A stretch of 64,000 nt of DNA from assembly GCF_000801105.2 (NCBI RefSeq), contig NC_079511.1, positions 12,640,784-12,704,783 of the forward strand, read 5' to 3'. Below are positions 1 through 11,613 of this stretch, one piece after another. How positions within the stretch are numbered: position 1 is the stretch's first letter; the number at the start of each line of letters is the position of its first letter. This DNA comes from Raphanus sativus. Its lineage: Eukaryota; Streptophyta; Magnoliopsida; Brassicales; Brassicaceae. A program made the translations under genes and the position numbers. The notes below the pieces were generated by a model. The model did not search any database and was not told the origin of the DNA. It saw only the letters and a program-made list of their open reading frames with translations.

Positions 1-518
1 TTTAAGTCAAAACGATCGTCTCGTTTTTTATAGTTTTGTTTGATCTTTGACTTTAGCCCCCTTACATATTAAGTACATTTCACATTTTGGATAAAAATTG
101 CTGGTAATATTTAATCTTTATGCAAAATGCTAACTTCACTTTTTCCTCTTCAGGCTGCTATCTAAAATGTCCTCTTTGACTTTTGAAAACGTAATTCATT
201 TTTCTATGTGTAGCTGAAATTGCCAAGAATCTCCTTTAATAGGTTTGTACATGACTTTTGAAATTGGATTTGTATTTCATAATGTAAGTTTCCCAAATGA
301 CAATATATATGAAATTTAATGGAAAACATAGTGTCTGGAAATTATAACCAAGTTATACTAATTTGCTATGCATGCATGTGGTAGAGTCTGGCGTTAGACT
401 TCTTCTATTCATAATAACGAAAAAGAAACACAAAAGACAAATAGTGATTCGACCAATTCGTACATTAATCAACATTCTTAAATAGGAACTGTCTTTCTCT
501 CTCTCTCTATTATGTTGG

Positions 519-530
519 CTATATATACAT
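519..530 (+). promoter_or_regulatory. TATA-like element upstream of CEP14-like gene
   Basis: A TATATATAC stretch lies about 110 bp before the start codon at 635, after a short CT-repeat (about 491-509). This is a normal distance for a plant TATA box with a 70-80 base leader. It is the only good core-promoter match near the gene. Inferred from position and composition only. Confidence 0.5.
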
Positions 531-634
531 AATACTTCATGCTTTCAGAGCAACCTTAAGTCTTTTAATTATATTGAATTGATCTCTCTGTCTCTGTCTC
601 TTTCTATTTCTCTAAATTTATCCCAAAGATTTTC

Positions 635-955
635 ATGGCCGTTCGTCTAGTGACCATCGGGGTTTTCATTGTCTTTGCCGTCATCCTCGTGGCCTTGCCG
701 TCACCTGTTTCTTCAAGAAAGCTCTTGGAGATGAAAAAACAAGAAAATTTGACGGTAAGAGAGGAAGAGAAGAGTCACGTACCTCACGTGACCAACACCA
801 CTACCCTAGCAGCTCTGCCAAAGGGCAAAATCCCAAACTCGGCACCGAGCAAAAAGGGTCACGCCGTCATCTCAGCCGTGAAGCTCCGATCTCGACATCT
901 CTCCACCGTTCACCGGTTTCTTCAATCCGTTCCAAGTCCGGGCGTTGGCCATTAA
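635..955 (+). CDS. CEP14: CEP14-like secreted signalling peptide precursor (106 aa)
   Basis: Small single-exon gene for a predicted secreted pre-propeptide. Residues about 1-27 form a hydrophobic signal peptide that ends at a PVSS/RK boundary. The middle is basic and variable, and the C-terminus ends in SVPSPGVGH. That ending matches the SPGVGH ending of C-terminally encoded peptides (CEPs), which are cleaved from the precursor and act in the apoplast as hormones for nitrogen demand, root growth and immunity through LRR receptor kinases. An internal SAPSKKGH stretch (about residues 69-76) resembles IDA/PIP peptide cores, so a second processed peptide or a PIP-like assignment is possible. The lack of introns and the ~100-residue length fit the family. 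Its place beside SEC61 alpha supports orthology to Arabidopsis CEP14 (At1g29290, from memory). The start is the only in-frame ATG giving the signal peptide. Confidence 0.78.
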   Translation: MAVRLVTIGVFIVFAVILVALPSPVSSRKLLEMKKQENLTVREEEKSHVPHVTNTTTLAALPKGKIPNSAPSKKGHAVISAVKLRSRHLSTVHRFLQSVPSPGVGH

Positions 956-2228
956 TAGTCTTCGTTAGATTAGATTCCTATTTCATTTTATAAAAGTTTA
1001 GTAAATTATTTTTCTAACTATTATGATAGGAAATTTCCACGAGGTAGACCATTGTTTTGGGACTTTACTCACGTTACCAAAAGTTTTCCATGAGTAAATT
1101 AATCTAAAGTTTATTGGTTAAATATGACGCGGGTTTAAATTTATATCCCATCTTATAATAACATTGTTATACTTTTCTTCTGTTGTAACAAGTTGGGTTA
1201 GTGATTCTTATTCAGTCGACGTACTTAATGAGTCGAACATTTACATACATCCATGGTCTTGAGATTAGTGGCTGCGGAGATTAACAATAATACATAGAGA
1301 GATCATAGAATGAGTACTATAAACAATATCAATGTAGTAGTAATGTTTTATATTGTACTATAAACGGATTTTAACAAACTAGTCGAAAATATTTGTATTT
1401 AATATTATTGAAGTCCATACTGAAGATTCTAATTGAAAATTTAATTGGATATTGATTCTACAGTGAAAACTTGAGAGCCCAAAAAAAAACTTGAGCGCCA
1501 AATGACAAATTTAAATACTTGATCGAAACCTCTTTTATCCATGGTTATATTTTATGACATTTCAATCATAATAGTACCAGATGAAAGGTGTTGTTAGTTA
1601 CTTGTGGAGGTGTACAATGTTGAATTGGCTGCCCCTAGTCCACCGCCCAATTGACAAGAGATTCGTATATCTTTTATCGAGGATAATTCAAAACTCGATT
1701 AATTAGAGATGCAATTCCAAATATATATATTTTTTAATAATATTAAATTTATTTCTATCAAAAGAACTTTTTACAATTTAGGCAACTTTTGTTTGAAAAA
1801 AAAATTAGATCCATATCGGCTGATAAATTTATTTTTTCTGAAAGATCATCAATCAAACCATCACTCTATGCCTTTTTTTTTTTGCTAAAAATAACTCTAT
1901 GCCTTTGGCAAAACTTTTATACCAATACCGTATTGTAATTGCTTGTAGTATATACTCGATTCGTAATGAATGGGAAATCTAACATAGTTAGCACGTAAAC
2001 CTGATCGAAGCTAAGGTAGTAAAAAGATTTTTCCCTAAAGACTCAAATATGATTTTTTATCGAATAAACTACTACTAAAAACGATTGTGACTATCGATCG
2101 CCAGAATAGGCCGGCGGCTTGCTGTAAGAGATGAATCGACCCGCATTGCGTTCTCAATTAACACTTACCTATATACAACCATCTCCAGGTGTTTCAAAAA
2201 AAAAAAAAAAATACAACCATCTCCAGTA
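956..2228. other. AT-rich intergenic DNA
   Basis: This is the 3' flank of the CEP14-like gene followed by AT-rich DNA. I see no open reading frame worth calling and no clear transposon ends. A poly-A tract near 2197-2211 separates two copies of the motif ACAACCATCTCCAG, probably a small duplication at the edge of the MITE that follows. Confidence 0.5.
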
Positions 2229-2486
2229 TAACCATCTCCAATGATTCATTATATTTTTCATTCTAAAATATAGTAACTCTATAATAGAGTTGTGATATAC
2301 CTCAATAATACTTTATTTTAAATTAGAGTAAAAAATACAGCAATGAACAAAAAAACAACTTATTCTATATATATAATACATTTATTTTTATTCTATTATA
2401 GAATGAAAAATAGAATATCATTGAAATATTTTTACTCAAAACTCTATTTTGGAGTAGAAAATATAGTGACATTGGAAATGTTCTAA
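2229..2486. mobile_element. PIF/Harbinger-like MITE (short inverted-repeat element)
   Basis: The left end reads ACCATCTCCAATG. The right end, reverse complemented, reads GAACATTTCCAATG, giving an imperfect terminal inverted repeat. Inside, the motifs ATTCTAAAATATAG and CTATTATAGAATG recur in inverted orientation, so the single strand could fold on itself. The size (~260 bp), AT-rich interior and CTCCAATG ends suit a PIF/Harbinger-derived MITE. The exact edges and the 3-bp target duplication are ambiguous. Confidence 0.5.
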
Positions 2487-2599
2487 AATTTTCCTTATGC
2501 TTCTTGAACTCATTTGACTGTGTTTTCGCTGCACCCTCACTTTTAGTTTCTTTTTAGGCAACTTTATAGTTTATCATAAGTGAGGACGATTATGTTCGT

Positions 2600-4403
2600 T
2601 TTCCATTTCAGTTTCATGGCCTTGAAGTGGAATAACGATCCTGATAATGATATGAGTTTGGTGAGTAGTTATCAAATAAATATAGCACGACTTTGAGATT
2701 TAGATTGGTGATGTTCGTTTGATTATCACAACCATCTGCGGCTGCGGTTGCGTCTGTTTTTAAAGAAAATCTTGTTCGTTTTGTTGATGATGTTACTACA
2801 TCTGCGTCTGAACGCTGTGTTCTTGCGTCGATCGCCGAAAAATCAGCGTCTGCAATAAAAAATCTAAGGTTTATTTTACACATTTATCCTTATTGTATTT
2901 GATTATTTACTAGAATACTTAACCATCGACACTCCATGTTGATTCAGCCTTCTCTCTGTCGTCTCAGCCTCTCTCTCCATTGCAGCTCTTCTCACTCTCA
3001 AGTCTCTCCATCTATCTCTCTCGTCTCAGCTTCTTCATCGACCTCTCTCATCTCCATCTCTCTGTCATCTCAGCCTCTCCCTCTCGACCCTCTCAAGCTC
3101 AGACCCTCTCAAGCACTTTCTCGAGTCTTCAGACTGCTTCTGTTCTCGAGTCTTCAGACTGCTGCTGTTCTCGAGTCTTCACTCTCTCAAGGTCTGTTGT
3201 ACATCTTTGTTCATATGTTTGGTTCTTATTGTTTACATTCCAGGTCGTTTGTTTCTGTTTGATATTAGTAAGAACCAAACGTTATTCTGCAGAAACAGAA
3301 GCTAAGATTAAGTTTATGTTTTGTTTCAATACAAAAACGTTAACGTTCTTATTGTTTCTGTTTGATATTAGTTTCAACACTTTGTGTATACGTGTAATCT
3401 AAAAGCTTAAGCTTGATGTTTTCGGTTGCATTGCTTGGGTCTCTTTGTTCCCTCATTTACATTCAGCTTTAAGTTTTCTGTGTACTTAATGTTCTGTTTA
3501 TACAGGAGTTGGATTTGCTAGAAGAAGACGCATACGTCTACAAGTTGATTGGTCCAGTGCTTGTGAAACAGGATTTGGCAGAAGTTAATGCGTACGTTCG
3601 GAACGCATAGAGTACATCTCTGCTGAACTGTAAGTTTATTTCTTATGTTTAAGATTGAAGCAAATGTAGCTAAGTTTGGTCTTTTCATTCAGGATGACCA
3701 ACCCTTTGCCATGCTTATAGCTTTTTTGTACCCTTTGCCATGTCTTACTTGCCTTGTCACATCTTTTTTGATGCTTAGGTTTGTGTAAAGCCGTTGTTCC
3801 TCTCCAGCTTGAGGACCCTCCCAAGCTTACTCTCTCTTTAGTAAGGTTTGTTTCCTGAGCTATTACACTCTCTTTAGTACGACTCTGAGACGTGTTGAAT
3901 CGAAATTTCTTTTTTTATTAGTTCAAAAACAACATTTACATGATGCAGAGAGAGAGAGAGAAAATGTTTAGTGATTTTGTTTAAATGCTGAGATAAAAGA
4001 TTACGATCAAAAGAATAACATATTTATGTTTATTAGTTTGTGCTTTGACAGCAAAGATAATAATAGTCTGTTGACTCTGTTCACTGTGCTTAAATTGATT
4101 ATTGTTTTTTTAGAGTGCGATAGAACCTGAAGTTGCTTACAACGACGCTTAAGTTACAATGTTTTCATGGTTATTGCAGCGGAGCTCAGACCCTCTCAAG
4201 CTTACTCTCTCGTCTCAGACCCTGCCAAGCTCTCACTTTCAATCATTCTAAGATGACAAAAAATGTAAGGCTCTGTCACAAAAAAATATTTGCATTTATT
4301 GCTTTGTGTTTAAGTCGATCTTGGCACTTGCTGTATGTGTTTTGCTTTAGGGTCTGTGATTATTTGTTTGTTTATGCTTTAGGGTCTGTGATTTAATGAT
4401 TAA
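2600..4403. other. Chimeric transposon-derived segment with CT-rich tracts
   Basis: This segment combines a GCGTCTG-rich block (about 2730-2850), a pyrimidine-rich block (2936-3190) with repeated CTCGAGTCTTCAGACTGC units, a captured prefoldin exon (separate entry) and a second CAGACCCTCTCAAGC-containing block (4187-4240). The long open frames in the CT-rich part are low-complexity Ser/Leu/Phe runs and I do not consider them genes. The mosaic of unrelated gene-like pieces suggests a gene-capturing element whose ends I could not define. A Helitron begins directly after it at 4404. Confidence 0.4.
3506..3629 (+). pseudogene. PFD6: Captured internal exon of prefoldin subunit 6, frameshifted
   Basis: The reading frame gives ELDLLEEDAYVYKLIGPVLV followed by KQDLAEVNAYVR. 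This is the conserved middle of prefoldin subunit 6, a co-chaperone that passes unfolded tubulin and actin to the TRiC/CCT chaperonin. The piece is bounded by an acceptor (TACAG before 3506) and a donor (GT at 3630), so it was copied with introns rather than as a cDNA. A single-base loss near 3605 shifts the frame, and a stop codon follows within two codons. No other prefoldin exons are visible on either side. It is therefore a captured, non-functional exon and not the real PFD6 gene, which lies elsewhere on Arabidopsis chromosome 1 (from memory). Confidence 0.8.
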
Positions 4404-5046
4404 CTAGATTTTGACCCGCGCTTGGAAGCGCGGAATATTTTACGATGAAAATTTTTACTAATAATATAACAAATATTTTGGTAATTTTAAAGAGTGTGTT
4501 TAGAATATTTTTGCATTTAAATTAGTGTTTTTTAATTCAACCCGATTGTGATTATACCGGTTAATCCGGAGATCTAACAATTCAATTTAAGTTTTTAAAA
4601 TATTCATATTAAAAAAATCATTAAAATCCGAGACTAACCGATTGAACTGTTGGATGACCGATATGTAATCTAATTTGATTTAAATTATAATAGTTTCATA
4701 ATTTGTAATCTTATAATCCAAATTTTAAAGTTTATTATTTTGCAATTTATAAAATTATGACGTTTCTACAAAATTTTAAAGAGAAATGATAGATATAAAA
4801 TAACTAAGATTAATTATTGTATTGTTTGGAAACATTGATAGTAGTATAAAAAATATATTGTTTGGAAACATTGATAGTAGTATAAAGAAATAAGTATATT
4901 GTTTGAAAACATGGATAATAGTATAAAGAAATGATCATTAATAATTTAATGTAGGTTTAATTATAAAGTATAAAAGTGTATTTAATTTAAAAACTTACAA
5001 AATAAATGTTAGGTCCAACAGAATGTTTCTGTTTTAATAAGATAGA
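4404..5046 (-). mobile_element. Non-autonomous Helitron, ~643 bp
   Basis: Read on the minus strand, it starts with TCTATCTTATTAAAACAG and ends with a GC hairpin (CCGCGCTTCCAAGCGCGG) followed by GTCAAAATCTAG. The element sits exactly between a flanking A (minus-strand 5' side) and T, the AT target of Helitrons, with no target duplication. It has no coding capacity. An internal ~41-bp motif (GTTTGGAAACATTGATAG) is repeated three times near 4825-4925. Close relatives in the window are at 8531-9217, 39489-40077 and 51702-52348. Confidence 0.85.
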
Positions 5047-5219
5047 TTTGGCACTAAGATTGGTGTGTTTTAGATTTGGTCTCGTGAGAAAACTAGGTAT
5101 TTTTTCCAACTCTACACAGAAAAGAGGAAAAAAAAGAAGGAAATAAGACGGGTACATGAATGAATAAAATAGAAAAACATAACATCATGGATGCATTTGA
5201 ATAGAGGTTTAAGAAAAAA

Positions 5220-5972
5220 CTAGATCTTGTGTGCGGATTTTTTTTTTTATATACTATAACATTTTAGTTCATATAACAAAATATCACTAAATTAATATAA
5301 TTTTATGTATTATATAAATCTAAATGTCTATATTTTGTGGTTTATAGTTTTATTACAATAAATTTTTTATAAATATTGTAAAAAACTATTTTTTGAGAAT
5401 ATTAGATAACAGTACCATTTTACATAATTTGGTTTTATTTCTAAATTTGAAATGTATATGGAATTTGAATTAAGTTGGATCTACACAACAGAGAGAATAA
5501 ATATTTTGAGATACCGTTAAAACAACAATTTGTTTTAGAAAATTACAAAAAAAAATTAAAAGAGAAATTATAATATTTTGTAGTTGGATAAGATTGTTTT
5601 ATTTGAAACAGAAATGAATATTTCTTCTAACAAAATCTTTTCAAGATCTTTATAAAATGTTTTTTAAAATTAATCAATTTAAATTGTTATAATCATTACA
5701 ATATTGTAATTTTCGTTCATAAATAAAAATAATAATTTGAAACTCTAATTATATTCTATGATAATTTAATTTTAAATTAAATAAATTTTGGAAGTAAGTT
5801 TTGAAATGATTCTGAAAAGATTTTCCTAGAATTTTCTGAAACAATATTATTTGTATTTTAAATAAAGATAAATATATTAAAAGATATGATGATCAAGTTA
5901 TGTAAGATTTGATGGTCCATTTAAAAATATCACACATGAAAAAGGTCATGACTTCTGTTTTAATATAATAGA
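5220..5972 (-). mobile_element. Helitron, ~753 bp, first of an end-to-end pair
   Basis: The minus-strand 5' end is TCTATTATATTAAAACAGAA, at 5953-5972. The 3' end is CTAG at 5220-5223, preceded by a weak, decayed hairpin (CCGCACACAAG). The next Helitron abuts it directly at 5973. There is no coding capacity. The decayed hairpin suggests this is the older of the two. Confidence 0.7.
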
Positions 5973-7196
5973 CTAGAGTTTGACCCGCCCTTTTAAAGGG
6001 CGGATAAGATTTTTTTTTTGGTCATCATCCTATGTATTGATCTTTTTCGTTTGTTAAATGTTTGAGATTGGTTTAGTCAACAAATTTATTAACCCGTTTT
6101 TTTATTCATCAATATGTTTAAATATAATGTTTAGTTTTTTGGTTTTAGGTTGTTTTTCTTTTTGGATTTCGGTTTCAGTTTGATTATAGTTTTTTCCTTT
6201 TTGGTTCAAGAGATATATAAACTTTTCAGTTATTTATGAAAATAACTTAATATAATCATACTTGTGTTTACCCGACCCGGATCTATGGGCTTAATTTTTT
6301 TTTTCCAAAAATTTATTTACTGAAAATTAGAAATTTCATACATGTATTTTTATTAAAAATTGTTTTTATAGATACATAAATTAAAATTAATAAATATAAC
6401 TTTTTAAAAATAAGATAATTCATTTATAAAACCCGTCATTATTAATTTTACTTATATTTAAAACTGTAAATTATAGTAAAAAATATTTTTAGTTTTTATA
6501 TTGGTCAAAATTTATTTTATTATTATATAAATAAAATATACTTCATTCAACCCGTATCATACTATATCGAATTATTTTTATACTCAAATTTAAACATGTA
6601 ATTATTTCTTATTTTATACATCTTACTTTAATATTTTATTTTAATACGTTGAAGTATGTGGTAAAATTCATAAATGTATGTTATTCTTTAATTTTATGAT
6701 TTATAAAATATTTAATAAATTAATTAAGTTACTTTATATTTATTAGTTGATGTATTAATTTAATTATGAATATAAACATTATGGGAATATTATTTTTTAT
6801 TCTATAATGAAAGAATTAATACTTGTTAATAATTTATTTAATATTAATTACGAATTTTATTATTGAAAAATAAATATTAAAAATAATTTATGTTTACATC
6901 TTAAATAAAAAGAAATTAAAATATATTTTTATAATAAAAACTTAGAAAAGGATACTTGACAATATCTTTTTAGATATCTTATTTTGAAAATATTATTAAG
7001 TTAGTTGTAAGAGAAACAATAGGAAGTTAAATTAATTCTATTTTACAAATCTTGAAATATCAATAGATATTTGTTAGATTAGAAAACATTATATGATAAT
7101 AATAACTAATGAAATTATTTTAGTTGGGCTGTAATGACTTTTTTTTATAGTCCAAAACATAGTCGATAAAAAGTTCTCATGTTTTAATAGTATTGA
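5973..7196 (-). mobile_element. Helitron, ~1224 bp, second of an end-to-end pair
   Basis: On the minus strand it starts TCAATACTATTAAAACATGA (5' end at 7196). It ends with a clean hairpin CCGCCCTTTAAAAGGGCGG and then GTCAAACTCTAG. Position 7197 is T and the far side abuts the neighbouring Helitron. The interior is very AT-rich (over 75 % by eye) and has no gene. Confidence 0.75.
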
Positions 7197-7229
7197 TATC
7201 CCAGTTAGCAGCCTTACAAGAACAAATAT

Positions 7230-7601
7230 GACACTGGTAGGAAGAAATACACCAAGATTAAGAAGTTGACTCAAAATAAGACATGGCTTGGGTTTGATAA
7301 CATGGGAAAGATAGACATGTCAGATGATTGGTGGAATGAACGCGAAAATGTCAGTTTCACATTATCTTTCTTCTGTGAACTTAGCTGTTATCGATTTGAG
7401 ATACTTCATTTGTGTTTGCATGCATACAAATGGTTCAAAGCTATTTCTCTGTTAATGACATTGATATCACTGACTTACTCTTTCTTTTGGGTTATATAGG
7501 AGTGTCATGGGATTATAAAATCCGTATGCAAAGAAATTGATAATATGAATCTGTTTGAAGCGGAATTTGGTGGTGTAGTAGTAACAGGAGGTGAAGGATA
7601 G
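7230..7601 (+). pseudogene. Myb/SANT-like DNA-binding domain fragment
   Basis: Exon 1 (7230-7349) reads TGRKKYTKIKKLTQNKTWLG and continues FDNMGKIDMSDDWWNERE. This is the typical end of the plant Myb/SANT-like domain (Myb_DNA-bind_3), found in LIMYB-type proteins and in Harbinger transposon partners. An intron follows (GT at 7350, AG at 7498-7499). Exon 2 (7500-7601) reads ECHGIIKSVCKEIDNMNLFE and then the usual glycine-rich VVVTGGEG, where a stop codon ends it. Family members continue past this point with a Trp. The N-terminal half of the domain is missing because a Helitron ends at 7196. The piece is therefore truncated at both ends and probably not expressed. Confidence 0.65.
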
Positions 7602-8055
7602 AGCGCTTAACATGGAAAAGCAAAATTGAATTCTAGAGTGGGTAGAGATGATGGTGATGAAACTTATTCTCAGCCAGCAGCAGATACTCAAGCATTGGAG
7701 ACAGAAACTCAACGCCAAACTCCGCCAAATTGCAAATTTACAAAATAATAAATTATGCTTGTAAGTTCAATATTTGTTCAAACTAACAAATCAAAGCATA
7801 CATAAATATATGTTTAAAAACATAAAATAATACATAGAAAACTCAAATTCTACCAAACTTAAAGACGACACAAAGACAACAGTGATGTTTCATGCGCTCA
7901 TGTTGTCTTCACATCCAACTGTTTCATTTAGCACAATAAAAATTTGTTAAATTCAACAACAACATCTTTCAGTTGTACTAAAGTTTTATGGAAAATGTTT
8001 TAGTGACAATAAAATTAAGAAGCTGGATTGGAAGAAACAAATGGAATACATTGGT

Positions 8056-8379
8056 CTAACAATTATATTTATTGTCGGTGGCGTTGAAACCAATGTATTC
8101 GGGATGGGCATACACAAATGGAATATCAACATCATGGAGCCTCACTTGATTGTCATGGCATATGTTTTGCCTTAGTGCCACTGCAGCTTCAAATTTGTTA
8201 CAAACATGTAACCCCATCAGCTTCAACCCGGTAACTACGTTAGCTTGGACTCTGAGAGCATCATTTCTTCGGAATGTGACAGTTCTCAATGTCCCACCAA
8301 ACGAATTGATCATGATTGTCGATGGGACCCTCATAAGACTCATAGGTGATTGCGACTGTGATGTTTCTCTCACTTTCAT
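8056..8379 (-). pseudogene. Unrecognised protein fragment (107 aa frame)
   Basis: A minus-strand frame of 107 codons has ordinary, non-repetitive composition (for example ALRVQANVVTGLKLMGLHVC and VDIPFVYAHPEYIGF), unlike the AT-rich random frames around it. I do not recognise the family. It lies between the Myb/SANT fragment and a Helitron, and has no visible promoter or further exons. It is most likely a remnant or captured exon of a larger gene. The opposite strand also has an 84-codon frame, which I take to be a shadow. Confidence 0.35.
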
Positions 8380-8530
8380 TCCCCATCAAATTAAGTATAT
8401 TTAAGAGTGACAGTAAGGTTTATGGGCCGATTTCTTTATTCCCACCAGGGTTCTTTAAAGTCGACGGTGCAGGGTAAGATTTAGGACTAATGGGCTTTCT
8501 CTTTTATGTACTTCTCTTATTCGGCTAACA

Positions 8531-9217
8531 TCTATCTTATTAAAACAGAAACATTATGTTGGACCTAACATTTATTTTGTAAGTTTTTAAATTAAATACA
8601 CCTTTATACTTTATAGTTAAACATACATTAAATCACTAATGTTCCTTTCTTTATACTATTATCCATGTTTCCAAACAATATACTTATTTTTTATAATACT
8701 ATCAATGTTTCCAAACAATATACTTATTTCTTTATACTACTATCAATGTTTCCAAACAATATATTTTTTATACTACTATCATTATTTTCAAATAATACAA
8801 TAATTAATCTTAGTTATTTTATATCTATCATTTTCTCTTTAAAATTTTGTAGAAACGTCATAATTTCATAAATTGCAAAATAGTGAACTTTAAAATTTCG
8901 ATTATAAGATTACAAATTATGAAACTATTACAATTTAAATCCAATTAGATTACATATCGGTCATCCATCAGTTCAATCGGTTAGTCTCGGGTTTTAGTGA
9001 TTTTTTAATATGAATATTTTAAAAACATAAATGGAATTGTCAGATCTCCGGACTAACCGGTGTAATCACAATCGGGTTGAATTTAAAAATACTGATTTAA
9101 ATACAAAAATATTTTAAATACACACTCTTTAAAAATTACCAAAATATTTGTTAAATTATTAGTAAAAAAATTTATCGTAAAATATTTCGCGCTTCAAAAG
9201 CGCGGGTCAAAATCTAG
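8531..9217 (+). mobile_element. Non-autonomous Helitron, ~687 bp
   Basis: The 5' end is TCTATCTTATTAAAACAGAA, preceded by A (8530). The 3' end is the hairpin CGCGCTT-CAA-AAGCGCG (9188-9204) followed by GGGTCAAAATCTAG, with T at 9218. It has the same family ends and internal ~41-bp repeats (about 8662-8790) as the 4404, 51702 and 39489 copies, in opposite orientation. There is no coding capacity. Confidence 0.88.
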
Positions 9218-9546
9218 TTTATCATTATACTTTAAGCACAATACTTATTTTATTATTTGTTCGTATGAACAATGTAATCTGCATTCTACATATGACCATA
9301 TTCGGTGTTCAAATAGCAGTATAGTTAATTTCAAATTACATCGCCTATAATAAGTGACATAAATTAGTAGTAAGTAATTGAAATGCTAAATCAGAGATTT
9401 TGATAAGAAATTCAAATGCTAAATCAGGTATGTTGTGTGATAGTTGGAAGAAGAAAGTATTGATGTCTTCGTATGTATCACTAGATTTTACCACGCTTTG
9501 AAAGAACGGAATTAATTTTTATTCGAAACATTATTTACAGAAAATT

Positions 9547-9612
<66 letters not shown>

Positions 9613-10960
9613 TATTTATTTTAAAATTATATATAATTCAATTAAATTTATAAAATTCAAATTTATGAAAATAAGATAAATAAAAGTATATAACCCACCT
9701 TTTGTTAATTTTAGTTACATTTTAGACTATAATATGAATTTATTTGTCAAAAATATGAATTTATTTTAAACTTTTTTTTATATTGGTAAAAATTTATTTT
9801 ATGATGATATAAATTAAATATATGTCACTAAACATGTCTCCTATTTAGTAAAGATTTATATATTTATGAAATAATCTGCAACAAAAAAAACTGTAATTGT
9901 AAAACATAAATTCAGCATGTTGTATTATCACATAATATTAATATCAATGTCCATTAGTATTTCAATTTTATCAAATTAAAATATATTAAAAAATATTTTA
10001 ATATTCTAATTTAAATATGTATATTAACATATAAAATTATTTATAAATTAAAGTATCTTACTCTAATATTTTGTTTTAATAAGTTGAAGATATTGTTAAG
10101 TTCATGAATACTTTTTCTGAAAGAAATTGATGAATATATGTTATTATGTATATGTAATTATTTTAATTTTATAATTTATCAAATATTTTAATAATTTGAT
10201 TAAGTCATTTGTATTTTTAATAATTGGATTAAGTCATTTGATATTTAGCTACGAATTTTCATTATTTAAAAATTAATATTAAAAATAAACATAAAGTATA
10301 ATTTAAATAAAATATATTAAAATACATTATTAAAATATAATCTTAGAAAATGTACTTAAGAATATTCTTTTAGATATCATATTTTAAAAATATTTAAATA
10401 TAGTAATAAGATAGGATATATATTTAATAAATTAGTTATAAGAATAAGCTAATAAATATAATGGTATAACTATGACTTTTGTAAGTATATGTTTTAGTGG
10501 TTCATTTAATGTAACCGATTATCCACATAAATATATTTTATATGATTTTAAAAATTATGGTTACAGTAGTTTTTATATTTCACAAAATAAATCAGGAAAT
10601 ATTCAAACAAGTAAATAAAAATTATATTTTATGTTCAATAAATCTATCGTAGGTTAGATACGATTTGGGTTCAATTTTCAACGTTTTAGTATATGGATTT
10701 GAGTTTGATCTAAATTTTTGCATAATAACAATTATTATTTTTAAAAAATTAATATTTTTTATATTAATCATCCAAAACATATAAAACAACTATTAAATAA
10801 TGTTTTTTGTAACTAAATATTAAATAATATTACAAAACACATTATGTATAATTTAAGTATAAATTGTATGCTATAAAATTAAGTATTTAGAAATAGACAA
10901 TCCCACGTTTTTAAAACATAGATAAAATCCTATTATAGTTTTAAAATTTAAAGTAAAGGT
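9218..10960. other. AT-rich intergenic DNA with decayed Helitron terminus
   Basis: CTAGATTTTACCACGCTTTG at 9481-9500 looks like a mutated minus-strand Helitron 3' end, but I could not find a convincing matching 5' end. The rest is AT-rich and has no supportable gene. Confidence 0.4.
9549..9608. repeat. (AT)n microsatellite
   Basis: About 30 uninterrupted AT dinucleotides. They lie within the presumed remains of a Helitron and are likely length-polymorphic. Confidence 0.95.
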
Positions 10961-11613
10961 TAGGGCTGGGCAAGAAAATCCAAATCCGAAGAACCGAACC
11001 GAATCCGATCCGAAAAAGTAGCACCGAATCCGAACCAAAATTTATTAAAAATATCCGAACAAAGTCAAAATTTTGGTGTTTAAAGAACCGAAACCGAACC
11101 TGATCCGAACCGAAGTATTTTGGGTATCCGAATGTATCTGAAATAGATTTATATAACTGAATATATTAATTATTTTAAAAAAATATATAGTAAAAACATC
11201 CAAAATTATAAGATACTTTTAAGTTTTTCAAAATACTTAAATATGTCTAAAATAGCAAAAGTATACTTAAAACACCAAAAATACTTAAATATCTATTGAT
11301 TTTCTATCCAAATATTCAAAGAAAATCAATTTATAAGTTAAGTTTAGGTATTTTGATATATGTTTTTCAAATTTATATGTAATATATAATTTTTATTGTA
11401 GATTTTAAAGAATAAAAGTATATAATGAATTTTAAAATTTTAAAAACAATTTAAATGGGTTATCCGAACCCGAACCGAACTCGCAAAAATCTGAACCGAA
11501 CTCGAGTCAAAATTTAGAAATACCCAAATTGGACTGAAGTCTTTGATTCCGAAAATTCGAAATTCGAAAAGATCCGAATCGAATCTGAATGGATATCCGA
11601 ACGTTCACCCAAG
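10961..11613. mobile_element. Decayed hAT-type MITE rich in CCGAACC motifs
   Basis: It starts TAGGGCTGGGCAAG and ends with GGATATCCGAACGTTCACCC. Both arms are crowded with CCGAA/CCGAACC motifs and the middle is AT-rich. This is the same layout as the intact element at 13036-13733, whose ends are TAGGGGTGGGC. No target duplication is visible, so the edges are approximate and the copy is old. Confidence 0.5.

Noticed and set aside
2936..3402. Two overlapping plus-strand frames of 108 and 140 codons
   Set aside because: They are Ser/Leu/Phe-rich translations of CT-repeat DNA with no domain, in two competing frames. Low-complexity artefacts.
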